Positions 45,006-56,457 of a stretch of 64,000 bases of DNA are shown in pieces. Where the stretch lies: the NCBI RefSeq assembly GCF_022581195.2, contig NC_061453.1, positions 10,558,001 to 10,622,000 of the forward strand. The letters run 5' to 3'. Source of the DNA: Helicoverpa zea. Taxonomy: Eukaryota > Arthropoda > Insecta > Lepidoptera > Noctuidae. The notes beneath the pieces are model-generated. The model did not search any database. It was not told where the DNA came from and saw only the letters and a program-made list of their open reading frames with translations. The translations under genes and the position numbers were made by a program. Position 1 is the first letter of the stretch. Each line of letters opens with the position of its first letter.

Positions 45006-48000
45006 TTAGTCAAGGCCATTTCTTCTACGAGGGAAGAGTTTTTGCTCAGCTTGTTCTACTTTCTGAGCAACATTGGCTAGTTGTTCAGATGCATCGGAGG
45101 CGGCCGCGCCGCATGTTTCTGCGAGTTCCTGTACACCTTGAGATACCTGTAATGTAATGTTCAGTTATGTTACATTCACACATCATTAATTTTATTCAGG
45201 TCATAGGTTCCGCCGGCGATTTCACCCATATCCTGCCTGCAGAAACTAATAGAGGCAACCCAGACAATAAGCAGCCTATAAACTCTGCTTGAGATAATAA
45301 TAGTAGAGTTGTCAAGATCTGGTTCACGGCATTTTGCCTGTCTACTACTCTGAATTTATCAATATTGTACTGTGTCCATGTCATTACAGAGGAAAATTAA
45401 AGATGTAATTGCTATTGATACTCACTGCATCAGCCTCTACCTTCACTTCAGCTGCGGCTGCCTGCATGTTGTTGACTACCTCTTGCATTTGGGCAGCATG
45501 CTGGATGGGTTCAGACTCCAGCACTGATGCTGCCTAAACAATACAAATGCATTTTTGTATGTAATATGTTTATACATGAAGTAATAAAATATAAAAAAAT
45601 AAATAAATAACAAGTACAATGTTTTTTCCTATATAAGACTTTTTTCATTTCAAATAGATAGGGGGGTAAGGGGTAGAAGGCAATAACATCTAGCCGGCCC
45701 AATTGTCAACCTCACCTGCACGCGTCTGTGGTTCGTATGAATAGCAAACGGCGGAGCCATGCCTAGGTCTAGGCTCCGTGGTGCCCCCTGCTAGAAAACA
45801 GACGAGGCTCTGGCGACCGAGCACTGGCGGTATAACCACAAACCCTACTAGGTAACTGGTGGAAGAGGCTATCACAAGCCTTGGGGATTAAATACCCTCA
45901 AAAAGAGTGGCAATACCACCTTGGGAAAGTGTTATTAGTGATCGCCCATCTCATAAAATATGAAAATGTCCGAATGTGAAGAATGTGCTCTGTCATGCGA
46001 TCCGGCTAACCCCCGGCGCTCTCCGGTACCCGGGCTGGAGAGTGTGAAATCTGCTACCGAAGGCTGTCCAGGAGCGAGTAACCAGGCTTCTGACGCAGTT
46101 AATGCTACTGGAAAAAAGAAACTAATTCAACAATCTTTTCATCCTGCCTTGTTTATTACGAGACCCAGAAGTACTTCATTGGGAAGCAAGCAAAACGACT
46201 CCACCTCAACGGTTCCATTCCAAACAAGTCACCTCGGGTCATACCAGGCATGTGAAAGCAACAACCAGGCGCAGCCCCCAGACTGGCAAAGTGTGCCCAC
46301 AACTAGAAGTGCTAAGCGAAAGAAAATGTCTGACAGCCCACCCACAGTACCCACCGCAAACAGATATGGAGATCTTCCAATAGACTTAACCGAAAGTGAT
46401 GATATTGTGGATCGTAAGAAGCCATCTAAGCCTCCTCCAATAATCCTTTATGGAGTTAAAGATGTAAACAAACTTACTGAGCTATTGAGAACGGTTGCCG
46501 AGGGAAGCGACTTCACTTACAAGGTGGTTAATAAAAGCCAGATAAGAGTTAGTAGTTGTACGACTGAAACATACAAAAAGCTAATCCAATTGGTACGGGA
46601 GCATCATCTAATTGGCCACACATTTAATAGAAAAGAAGACAGGTGTTATCGAATCGTGATTAGAAATTTGCATCACTCAACACCACTATATAAGTGCAAT
46701 AAAAGAGGAAATTGAATTGACTGGTAATACTGTTGTGGGCGAAATCATAAATTCAAAATATGGCCCAGACAAAACGCCAACGTCTACCTTCTTTGTTAAT
46801 CTGATGCCAGGCCCAAATAATAAGGCTTCTAAAGAGATCAAATACATCTACCACCAAGCTGTTGTGATAGAAGACCCTAGAAGGAAAAGTTCTATAGTAC
46901 AATGCCAAAGATGTCAGCAATATGGACACACGAAAAATTATTGCATGAGACCTTATAGGTGTGTAAAATGCGCCCAGGCTCATAAAACATCAGAGTGTCC
47001 CAAGGTCGATCGAAACACTCCTGCAATGTGTGCATTGTGCCAGGGACCGCATCCAGCTAATTATAAAGGCTGCGAAGTCTACCAAGAAATTTTAGCCCGC
47101 AGAACATCCAGACCCACGGCCAGATCGCAAACGAAAAATCAAAGTGCTAATGTGATAACGCCTACACCTACCTTGACCCACCAATCTGGCGAAGAAAATG
47201 CTAACAAGCAATTATATTCCGAGAAACTGAAAACCACCAAAATCCAATTAGATGATAACTCTCATAACCAACAGGTCCACCCACTCAGTAGTTCTGTAGA
47301 AAAAATACTCTTAAAACAATCAGAAAAATTCGACCTACTCTTACAACAAATCAGCACCATGTTAGGTCTCTTGACAACCCTCATCAACAAGATGGTAAAA
47401 TGAATGCCTTAAAGTTGGCAACATGGAACATAAATGGTCTTGCGCCAAATAAACATGATGTGCAAATATTAATAAATGAACACAGTCTGGATGTAGTTCT
47501 TATCTCGGAAACACACTGCACCGGTTCAAGCAATATCAAATTTGACGGATACAACACCTATCTCACAAACCATCCAGATGGAACAGGTCATGCAGGGACG
47601 GCTATAATTGTTCGAAAGTCCATAAAACATCACGTAATGCCCGAATTTAAGACGGATCACCTACAAGCTACGACAATCGCTGTTACAGACAAATGTGGAT
47701 ATTTCACCGTGTCTTCCATTTACTGCCCACCCAAGCACAAAATAGACCAGCATATGTTTGACAATTTCTTCTCGACTCTTGGCCCCCGATTTATTGCGGG
47801 CGGCGACTGGAACGCTAAGCACAGCCACTGGGGATCTAGGTTAATTACAACCAGAGGTCGACAATTGAAGAGCAGCATTGATAGCAATCATCTCCATACA
47901 ATGTCAGCTTCCGAACCAACTTATTGGCCTACAGATCCAAATAAAGTGCCTGACCTCCTTGACTTCTTTGTCATCGGTGGGCTTTCAAGGCATTATTTCA

Positions 48001-51000
48001 AAGCTGAATCTTGTCTTGATAGCTCTTCTGACCATACTCCAGTCATCTTGACAGCCAGCACAACTTTGATCGAATATGATGCACCGGACATACTTAGCAA
48101 TAAACAAACGGATTGGCACGCATTCCGTGAATACATAGAGGCAAATATCAAACTAAAGTTGCCACTCAAATCACCAGATGATATCGAAGAAGCAACCAAA
48201 TATATAACGTCTCTTATACAAGAAGCTTGCTGGAAATGTACTCCGGAACTGAAGTACAGTAACGTCCCTGCAAATCAACCCACGCAAATAAGGCAACAAA
48301 TTCTTGAGAAACGTCGTCTAAGAAGAATCTGGCATCAATCAAGACATCCGATGGATAAAACTGCTCTGAACAAAGCTACTGCAAGCCTCAAGATAGCAAT
48401 ATCCGACCTTCACGAAAAAACCTTACAGTCAAAGTTGGAATCACTCACAGCCACAGCAACTACAAACTATTCGCTCTGGAAATTCACGAAAACGTTGGAC
48501 CAACCTCAAGTACCAAAGCCACCTATAAGATCAACTCCAAATGGCTGGGCTAGAACAAACCAGGACAAAGCAAACGCATTTGCGGAACATCTTGCTACAG
48601 TATTTACTCCAAACGACACTGGTGATGTTGCTTTTGATAAAAGTGTTGAGGACACTCTCAACCAAACTCTACAACTGGATCTACCACCAAAACCAACCAC
48701 AACTCGGGAGGTGTGGGGAGTAATAAAGACACTCAAGAATAAAAAAGCACCAGGGTTCGATCTGATAACCAAAGAAGTACTGAAAGAGCTACCGAAAAAG
48801 GCAGTAACTTTTCTGACGACACTTTATAACGGCATCCTGCGCGTACAATACTTCCCTCGCCTGTGGAAAATATCGCAAATTGTAATGATCCACAAATTGG
48901 GCAAACCTGCTCATGAAATTGCCTCTTACCGTCCGATTAGTCTGTTACCCACTCTCTCAAAACTATTCGAGAAAATATTGCTGAGACGACTCTTGCCTAT
49001 ACTTGCTAGCAACCATACAATACCTGATCACCAGTTTGGCTTTAGACTACAGCATTCCACAGTAGAACAAGTGCATCGAGTTTGTGATGTAATAAGGAAC
49101 ACACTTGAAGGGAAAGAATATTGCTCTGCAGTGTTCCTTGATATCCAGCAAGCATTCGACAAAGTCTGGCACAGTGGATTACTCTATAAAATCAAATGCA
49201 ACATTCCTCACAGCTACTACTTGCTACTGGCTTCGTATCTGTCAAATAGATTATTCCAAGTCAGAGAGGGTGATGCCACATCGTCATTCCATGTCATTCG
49301 AGCGGGTGTACCCCAAGGTTCTATTCTTGGTCCCATATTGTACACCATGTATACTGCCGACCTGCCAGAAGTACCAGGAGTTATGACTGCCACCTATGCT
49401 GATGATACAGCCATTTTAGCCCGAAACAAGGACTCTACTGCTGCATCAGATACGTTACAGAGGGGTCTTGACGAAATAAATGTCTGGTTGGGCAAGTGGA
49501 GAATAAAAGCCAGTGTCAACAAATCGGTTCACGCGACATTCACCCTGAGACGCGGTGACTGTCCACCAGTCACTCTTGGTGATAATATCTTAACCCACAA
49601 CGATAGCGTACGATATCTCGGTATCCATCTAGACCGCCGACTAACTTGGAAGAAACACATAAAATGTAAAAGAGACGAGCTTAACATCCGCCATAAAAAT
49701 CTGTATTGGTTAATGGGAAGAAACTCTAAACTCTCTGTGGATAATAAACTCCTAATCTACAAAAGCATACTGAGACCAGGCTGGATGTATGGTATTCAAC
49801 TGTGGGGTAGTGCTTGTGACTCCAACATAAATATCTTACAACGACTTGAAAACGTTATCCTAAGATCAATAGCAAATGTTCCATGGTTTGTTACGAATGC
49901 GGAGATACATGAGAACCTGAATATTAGCACAATAAAAGAGGAGATCCGATACAATGCTGAAAGCTACAAAAAGAGGCTAGAAAATCATCCCAATGATCTA
50001 GCAGTCCAGCTAATAAGTACCGGGCGTGAAACCCGTTTAAAACGGCGTGTGATCCTGGGGCCATCGTAGACCAGGTCTAGTCAATCACGATGAGGAGCTA
50101 TCTCCGCTGGGAGATACACTCGACATGACACAGTGCACTCAAAAAATTTGCTCATAGTCTACGACTGATTGCAGATATACCCAGAGAAGAGAAAAAAAAA
50201 AAAAAAAAATTTCAAATAGACTTATGAAAGCTCTTTTAAGGGCCTATGCACACCAGGTTTTTTAAGCGTCGCGTGTTTTAATCCTGCAGAACAGGTCCTG
50301 ACTTGCGTGCATATCGCGTCTGTATCGCTACAAACGCGCGTCGACGGCGCGTTTAAAAAACGTGGTTTGCATAGGCCCTAAAACAACGAGCTAACTGCAT
50401 GTTCCAAAGAGAGGATCTCATGGAGAAGAACCGGCAGGAAACTCCATTGACACTTCTCAAAAAAGTATTTGTTCACAAATGAACCCTTAGAAAGTTTTAC
50501 AATGTAAGTGAAGCTAATGCAATAAACGCAACAAAGTTAACACGTTCGTGGACAGAACGAGATTAAACATCATCGTTCGAAATTAACGCGCGACGTGTAT
50601 ACACGTCCGCGCTCGGTTGTGTCATGATGTCTTGGGACGATACACTACGATGGGACGCTACGTACATACACGTCGTATAATTTGTATGGACATTTACTGT
50701 GTCATTTTGGTACACAATCTAAAGTTGTAGTGTCCGCGAACGTGTTAAGACCAAAGTCAGAAGTAGTCAGTAAGATCAGAGATATAAAACTCCTTTAATG
50801 TTACCTGCTTGCAGCGGTGCATGCAATGACAGTGGTGCTTGAGGACAGGCTCCGCAGCAGCAACTTGATGCATATGCATTTCATTCTGCTGCATCTGAAA
50901 TTAAAATAATTCTATTACATACTTGTTTTAAGAATATACTTTTGTGTATAGCTATAACATTGGCTGGGAAAATATTGACTTATAATGGACAGTATTTTTA

Positions 51001-51380
51001 CCCACTTGATCTAAAGGCACAGAAAATAAAGAAATCTTTCCGACAAAGTTTGTTGTGAGTAACAATATCAGCAAATATTCAGTTGGTGAGTCACTTCAAA
51101 TTAGCATAACAAAAAAGTAAGGACCTTGTGTCTAAATTTTAAATTGTCTTACATTTTCAACGAAATTTGGGTCAGTGTAGTTGTTCAGTTCGGAGGCCAT
51201 ATGCATGGCTTCAGAGAGCTTCTCGTGTCCTGCGGTGGCATTGTTGATGGCTTGAGCAGTATTCAGAAGGTTTGCGGTAGCAGTGTCGCCTTGTTGCCCA
51301 TCAAGAGGAGCATTTGCTGCCAATCCAAGTTTGGCTTCCAATTGCTCAATTCTGCTTTGTAAAATTGATATGGGGTCCAT
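45006..51380 (-). CDS. DCTN3: Dynactin subunit 3 (p24), complete, 188 aa (four exons)
   Basis: Dynactin p24 is a coiled-coil subunit of the dynactin shoulder, which links cytoplasmic dynein to cargo. Exons on the minus strand: 51380-51153, 50894-50805, 45533-45426, 45146-45006; all are phase 0 and give 188 codons plus TAA. The start MDPISILQSRIEQLEAKLGL is a heptad-like coiled coil. LNNYTDPNFVEN (about 65-76) corresponds to the family's LIKYLDPEYIDR, and VLESEPI follows at the family spacing; the human protein is 186 aa. The C-terminal half is Ala/Gln/Glu-rich coiled coil. An odd His/Cys cluster (HHCHCMHRC) occurs in exon 2. Intron 2 (5.27 kb) holds a full-length LINE in the opposite orientation. 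Divergent from archease. Identity rests on remembered family motifs. Confidence 0.78.
45960..47403 (+). pseudogene. LINE ORF1 (gag-like, zinc knuckles) with one frameshift
   Basis: ORF1 proteins of jockey-type LINEs bind the element's RNA. The first part is 45960-46715 (251 aa) and the second continues in another frame to the stop at 47401-47403. Codons make sense in the second frame from about 46695, upstream of the first frame's stop, so a single-base indel near 46690 is the likely cause. The break lies in the PRE-type domain just before the zinc knuckles. CCHC-like knuckles are CQRCQQYGHTKNYC, CVKCAQAHKTSEC and CALCQGPHPANYKGC. The N-terminal part is Ser/Pro-rich and low-complexity. Confidence 0.88.
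47400..50069 (+). CDS. LINE ORF2: endonuclease-reverse transcriptase, 889 aa
   Basis: It nicks target DNA and reverse-transcribes the element's RNA there. The AP-endonuclease domain is at about residues 1-225 (LATWNINGLAPNK, ISETHC, GGDWNAKHSHWG, SSDHTPV). The reverse transcriptase follows from about 450 to 720: YRPISLLPTLSK, DHQFGFR, VFLDIQQAFDKVWH, AGVPQGSILGPILY, and the catalytic TYADDTAIL. A C-terminal region without a recognisable RNase H follows. No stop or frameshift is visible, and the length is usual for jockey-clade ORF2. The start overlaps the ORF1 stop (ATGA), which suggests reinitiation. Potentially active if ORF1 is supplied by another copy. Confidence 0.95.
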   Translation: MNALKLATWNINGLAPNKHDVQILINEHSLDVVLISETHCTGSSNIKFDGYNTYLTNHPDGTGHAGTAIIVRKSIKHHVMPEFKTDHLQATTIAVTDKCGYFTVSSIYCPPKHKIDQHMFDNFFSTLGPRFIAGGDWNAKHSHWGSRLITTRGRQLKSSIDSNHLHTMSASEPTYWPTDPNKVPDLLDFFVIGGLSRHYFKAESCLDSSSDHTPVILTASTTLIEYDAPDILSNKQTDWHAFREYIEANIKLKLPLKSPDDIEEATKYITSLIQEACWKCTPELKYSNVPANQPTQIRQQILEKRRLRRIWHQSRHPMDKTALNKATASLKIAISDLHEKTLQSKLESLTATATTNYSLWKFTKTLDQPQVPKPPIRSTPNGWARTNQDKANAFAEHLATVFTPNDTGDVAFDKSVEDTLNQTLQLDLPPKPTTTREVWGVIKTLKNKKAPGFDLITKEVLKELPKKAVTFLTTLYNGILRVQYFPRLWKISQIVMIHKLGKPAHEIASYRPISLLPTLSKLFEKILLRRLLPILASNHTIPDHQFGFRLQHSTVEQVHRVCDVIRNTLEGKEYCSAVFLDIQQAFDKVWHSGLLYKIKCNIPHSYYLLLASYLSNRLFQVREGDATSSFHVIRAGVPQGSILGPILYTMYTADLPEVPGVMTATYADDTAILARNKDSTAASDTLQRGLDEINVWLGKWRIKASVNKSVHATFTLRRGDCPPVTLGDNILTHNDSVRYLGIHLDRRLTWKKHIKCKRDELNIRHKNLYWLMGRNSKLSVDNKLLIYKSILRPGWMYGIQLWGSACDSNINILQRLENVILRSIANVPWFVTNAEIHENLNISTIKEEIRYNAESYKKRLENHPNDLAVQLISTGRETRLKRRVILGPS
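50240..50378. mobile_element. Harbinger-type MITE, 139 bp, TAA duplication
   Basis: It begins GGGCCTATGCACACCAGGTTT and ends AAACGTGGTTTGCATAGGCCC; TAA flanks at 50237-50239 and 50379-50381. It lies 17 bp beyond the LINE target duplication, in DCTN3 intron 2. Confidence 0.85.
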
Positions 51381-51970
51381 TTTACAATATAGACGAGGAA
51401 TGTAATATAAAAACTAAATAAAATTAAACTATTTCTACAAAACTAATCAAAGTCGGTGACCAAAATAAATGAATATCGCAACATTCGAATAATTTGTTTG
51501 ACTTTGACAGCTGCAAACAGAGCACAGACAAAAAGTAATAATTTGCACGTATCCAGCCAGTGACGTGAGAGAACAAAAAGGAGTTTCTGTGACTGCGAGT
51601 GATATTTTAGTACCCAGTTTTAGTATGATCGTCTAGCCTCTAGCTAGAGTCTAGCTAGACGAATCTTCACACAAGCAGTCAATAGGATGGAGACTTCTTT
51701 TCAAAATACTGTCGATAACTACAGACACCGATCGAGCTATCGAGACCGAGCATCAACTCCCTCTTATTTATTGATTCTCTGCCATCTGGGGCCACCTCTG
51801 TCTTTGGTACCTATCTACTGTCATAGGTGTCATAATAAACGTCAAGAAGCGCATGTCAAGTCAGTTTGATAAATAAATATTTTTCGATCAGTGATGATTT
51901 AATGAAAATTGCATTAACTTGAGATAACAATTTATTTTTATCAACTCTAAAACCACCATATATTCGAAAA
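51381..51970. promoter_or_regulatory. Divergent promoter region between DCTN3 and archease
   Basis: The two start codons are 590 bp apart and point away from each other, so transcription starts for both lie here. Two 12-bp palindromes sharing one base, CTCTAGCTAGAG (51638-51649) and GTCTAGCTAGAC (51649-51660), sit near the middle. No TATA box stands out. Confidence 0.6.
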
Positions 51971-53220
51971 ATGGATGAAGAACTAGGAGGATTGACCGAG
52001 GATGATTTCCTGGTTCCTCCCGTTAAATACGAGTGTAAGTACTCATGCTGTCGTAAACTTTATTAAAAATACGTTTTTATATTATATTTTTCGTTTTAAA
52101 ATTAATGAATTCAATCTACTATTTCAGATTTGGACCATACGGCTGACGTACAGTAAGTACATTGCAATTCTCTTAACTGTTAATGAGCTATTGCTTTAGC
52201 ATGGTGCAATTGTATCATAAAATCCCAAGAGCAGCCTTTATATTTTTTTTATAATAGTAAATGAACTGTTCGATAATATTTGTAATTCTTCTCATTTTGA
52301 TGCATCCAGATTTCGTCAAATTGTGTTCTAGTTATTGCATCAGCATAGTAAATAAATAATGAAGTCATTCCTTTACATTCTTAATCTTCCTGTTATTTTA
52401 GTTGAATACTTTAGAGCTATATATAAGGAATATTTTTTACATTTAATCATGTAATGTTTAGATTATTTTTTAAGCTGGCTTATAAATCTTGCAGTGATTT
52501 TTTGGACTTGTGCAATTTCAAAACACTTGTGAGTCATACTTTAAGAGTACTTGTTGTGATTACATCATGTATGTTTTTAAGGATCCATACAGAATATATA
52601 GATCTCAGAAACAAAAAATATGTAGGATGTAGATATTCCTGAAGTGGATTGGAGAATATACATTTTTTTTCAATAAAAGAGGTTTTTGTTTTGACCTGTA
52701 TGTGTGTGTGCTATGATCTCACAACAGGCTGTAACGATTTTGATGCGATTTTCAGCATAGTATTTGTCACTCTTATGAAAAATTGTAGGTAGAATTTTTT
52801 TGTAGAATGTTTTTTTTTTTTAATTTCAGACTACATGCATGGGGCAACACACTGAAGGAAGCATTCGAACAATGTGGCATGGCAATGTTTGCATACATGA
52901 CAGAAATGCCATATGTCCAGATCAAAGAAGTGCACACGATAGAAGCAAATGCTGACGACCTCATGGGACTGCTATACCACTTCCTTGATGAACTACTCTT
53001 TCTATTCTCTGTTGAGCCATTCCTCATATGCAAGAAGTTAGTGATCACAGAATTTAACACAGAAGAATTCCGGATAGTTTGTAAGTGCTACGGTGAGGAG
53101 TTTCAACTAGGCAAGCATCCGCAGGGGACAGAAGTAAAGGCTATCACATACTCGGCCATGCAGATAATTGACGAACCTAAGGATAATAAGTATGAAGTTT
53201 ATGTTATTATTGATATTTGA
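51971..53220 (+). CDS. Archease, complete, 159 aa (three exons)
   Basis: Archease activates the RtcB-type tRNA ligase (guanylylation step) in tRNA splicing and XBP1-type mRNA ligation. Exons 51971-52034, 52128-52152 and 52830-53220 join in phase to 159 codons plus TGA. The second exon is only 25 bp. Family hallmarks: YLDHTADVQLHAWG with the metal-binding Asp (about 24-37), EANADDLMGLLYHFLDELLF, and the C-terminal VYVIIDI with the second conserved Asp. The length is close to the human protein (167 aa). The start MDEELGGLTEDDFLVPPVKYE is acidic as in relatives. The gene is divergent from DCTN3. An AATAAA at 53429-53434 may be its poly(A) signal. Confidence 0.95.
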
Positions 53221-53964
53221 TTATGATATACTTTTATGAATATATTTATGGTTTTGTTGCACATACTGGTATTTGTATTTATAAGCATACATAGTTTGTG
53301 TGTTGAAGTTAACCATTTCCTCTGGTTTCACTCATAAATAGGGCAGACTACTTAGTATCAGAAAACAATGCCCTATCTGTGCTGATAATATAGAGGCCCT
53401 CTAATTTATAAGTAAATCGAATGTAAATAATAAATAGATTTAAGCCCCTCTCTCCTGTCCCCACAAGGACAATATAGACTATTATACATAGTTGTGAAAG
53501 TTTATAACTCTTTTATCCTTAAATTACTGAATGGATGTTGATGAAACTTGCCAGGAATAGAACTTATATACCAGAATGACTTATATATTATATTTATCTA
53601 TCTGCAGGAAGTAGTTCCATTAGGATGCAGGGGAACCTCTGGCGGAAGCTGGTATTACTATTTGGTAACAAACATCAGATGACATAAATAGGTATATAAT
53701 GTTACAATCCAATATAATATCCATCATATGTAACCAATAGTGAAGCTAACTTTATTATCTGTAATAATTTTGCCTTTGCGTACTTCAATTTTTGATATCT
53801 ATGTATGAACAATGATTTATTAGGAGTGGACAAAACATTAAACAAAATATTTTGGCTCACGCATTCCCTAGTCACGCCGAAACAGTATAGATTACGCTTC
53901 CTCTTGTCCAAAGCATCGAAACTTTAACCGTTCCTTAGCTCGTCATAAAACAGGAAAATATTAC

Positions 53965-54085
53965 CGGCACGGATATTGAGCTCTCGGCGGAAGAGTGGGG
54001 ATCGCTTTGCGCACTGTACACATAAGGCAATAAACCAATAAATCGCTTCTGCGCAGGTGAAGGTCAGGGCTCAATATCCGTGCCG
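53965..54085. mobile_element. Small MITE with perfect 17-bp inverted ends
   Basis: CGGCACGGATATTGAGC (53965-53981) is exactly inverted at 54069-54085. 121 bp in all, no coding capacity. A target duplication could not be fixed with confidence. Confidence 0.75.
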
Positions 54086-54109
54086 ATAACTATACAAGAC
54101 AAGACTTTA

Positions 54110-54305
54110 TTGTTTTGTACGAAAATCTGAAACAGTAGGAATGAAAACCCGTTATCAGTTACATTTTTGAAAACGATTTGAAAACTTCTTTCAGTGTTGG
54201 ACTATCAATGTATAGAGGGAGGCTAAAAGGCTTCTTTTTATTCGGGTGCGCGGAGTGGTTCCCCCGGGATACAGTGATATCGCCGATAAGCCCGGTCTTA
54301 TCATG
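54110..54305. repeat. Degenerate Helitron-like or LINE-tail repeat
   Basis: TTCAGTGTTGGACTATC, GAGGGAGGCTAAAAGGCTTC, TTTTTATTCGGGTGCGCGGAGTGGTTCC and CGGGAT follow the order seen in the Helitron-like copies at 42651 and 57234. The ends are lost. A similar weak copy lies at about 53490-53655. Confidence 0.5.
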
Positions 54306-55294
54306 TGTTACCGAGAGAATCGTGACTATTTAGATGTGCTTTTATTGATATCCAAGAAATGTAATCCCTTTCTTCAAAATTGAATTAATAGTTAATAAGC
54401 GGAGTATCGAATATGGGCATTAAATCATGGTAAGATTATTGAGTTTAAACCTTGTTGTATAAAAATATGGACGCTTGTAAACACTGATTGTCAGTCCCTT
54501 CTGATACTGGCGGTATTACTCCCAGCTACGGTGGTCAAACGAGCCACCGTTTACAAGTCAATTTTGTGAAATGCAAATACTCAACTTAGCTTATTGACGT
54601 CCACTGTGACTTCTCTCAAGTTGCGCCACATCAGGACCACACGAACCTAGCAATAGTGTGCCCAAAACGACTGGTAGACCTGCTGGTATAGGTTTGTATC
54701 TTGATGAGTCAAAAAGTGGGCAGGTAAATATTTATCAGGTGAAATAGGTTGTCGTAAAGTAAGCATGCAGCTGGTAAAATTGGCAGACCGACTTTTTGGC
54801 CTCTTGCTACTGCTAAAGATGTTGAAATGACAGCCGGTACCTTCAAAAACGTGCCTTCCGAACCCCGGAAGAACTCTTCACGATACGACGGTCTGAAGAT
54901 CTACGGGCCGACCACGCCTAGCGAAGCTTAACTTTATGATCGATCGACGCGTGCGCCTGTTTTTTGATAACTGAATGACCGTTCAACAGAATAGCGGTCA
55001 AAGCTACGAGCTACGCCAAAACCTACGAAATAATGGCGTAGCGCAATCTCGTAGCATTTTCAAGAGTAAGTCAATATTTCGTAACTTATGCTTTCTCGTG
55101 GTATTAATCGGATCTCAAGTAAAACTCCTTCAAAAAATTCAGGGAACTGTCTCCGGGGATCCTACCTGTTCCCATAACAAATTTTATCTCAATCGGTTCA
55201 GCCGTTTAACCGTTGTAATTATGGATACTATGTATTGGATATCACAATCAAATATTACATATTTAAGTATCTAGGCAGTAAGTATTTATTACTT

Positions 55295-55664
55295 CGAGAG
55301 TCGTGGTGGCCTAGTGGGTAAAGGACCAACCTCTCAAGTATGAGGGCGCGGGTTCGATCCCAGGTCAGGCAAGTACCAATGCAACTAAGTATATCTTAGA
55401 CACCATTGACTGTGTTTCGGATGGCACGTTAAACTGTAGGTCCCGGCTGTCATTGAACATCCTTGGCAGTCGTTACGGGTAGTCAGAAGCCAGTAAGTCT
55501 GACACCAGTCTAACCAAGGGGTATCGGGTTGCCCGGGTAACTGGGTTGAGGAGGTCAGATAGGCAGTCGCTTCTTGTAAAGCATTGATACTCAGCTGAAT
55601 CTGGTTAGACTGGAAGCCGACCCCAACATGATTGAGAAAAAGGCTCGGAGGATGATGATGATGA
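55295..55664 (+). mobile_element. tRNA-derived SINE, full length, 370 bp
   Basis: A Pol III A box TGGCCTAGTGG (55307-55317) and B box GGTTCGATCCC (55351-55361) stand at tRNA-like spacing, followed by a tRNA-unrelated body and a (GAT)n tail. An 18-bp duplication with one mismatch (AGTAAGTATTTATTACTT at 55277-55294; AGTAGGTATTTATTACTT at 55665-55682) flanks it. The GAT tail resembles that of the RTE LINEs in this window, which could be its partner. It is not a tRNA gene, because the head does not fold to a complete cloverleaf and the body continues. Confidence 0.93.
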
Positions 55665-56457
55665 AGTAGGTATTTATTACTTAACTAATTTATAGCTTTA
55701 CAAGGGCAATCAACTGATGAGGAATTGTCTAGATCTAAAGAAAATATACACACCAAAACCTTCCTACTTACACTATTTAACGAAGGTACCTCCTCGGTAG
55801 GCATGAAAATCAGCTCAGTAATTCTTGAGTTGACCGCTGGCAGACAGACATAGCAGAAGACTACGTTAGTAATGAAATTATACTCCTGAACATCATCATA
55901 TAGGATTCTGACAACATAACAACGGAGTAGTAGATGCGATGCCTGGATCCTGGTTCATTCGTCTACCTCCCTTCCTGCAATGCAGACAATGTGACATGCA
56001 GTCAGACCTCAAGACTATGCTGATTCTTCGCTTATACTTTTTGCCATAAAAACAGGTAGATTACACAGTAAGTATTTCGTGCTTGAGCAAAATCTTTCAT
56101 AGAGGACAGCCATTGAGCATAAGTACCTGTTTATACAGTTATAAATATCATATGCATTGTTTTTATGGAATTCCTAAAATTACTCCTAAGCCTGGTATTT
56201 TCCTAGAAGAAGCATGGCTCTACTATCTACAGTTTGCCCTGTCATAGTTAAGGCCCTTATTTCGTGTTTACTTTTAATCCTCTTTACTGAATTAAATTAT
56301 TAGTCAGTTAAAATAGTAGAGACCGTTTGTAATGTGTAAAGGAATTTTCGATTATCCTAACATAATTTTATGAGGAAACGCATAAAAACGATTACCTAAG
56401 AGAAGTTGATAACAGGGCAGGAGTAGTTCATGTCATTCAATAAAATACACCTATTAG

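Larger units (their letters stand above)
45659..50209 (+). mobile_element. Full-length jockey-like LINE, 4.55 kb
   Basis: A target duplication TTTCAAATAGA (with one further shared A) lies at 45648-45658 and 50210-50220. The element has a ~300 bp 5' UTR, ORF1, ORF2 overlapping ORF1 by four bases (ATGA at 47400-47403), a ~120 bp 3' UTR and a terminal A17-18 tract. It is inserted in intron 2 of DCTN3, antisense to that gene. An unbroken ORF2, an intact tail and a perfect duplication indicate a young insertion. Confidence 0.95.

Noticed and set aside
55301..55375. tRNA gene
   Set aside because: A and B boxes are present but the sequence continues into a SINE body with a GAT tail and target duplications; no complete cloverleaf.
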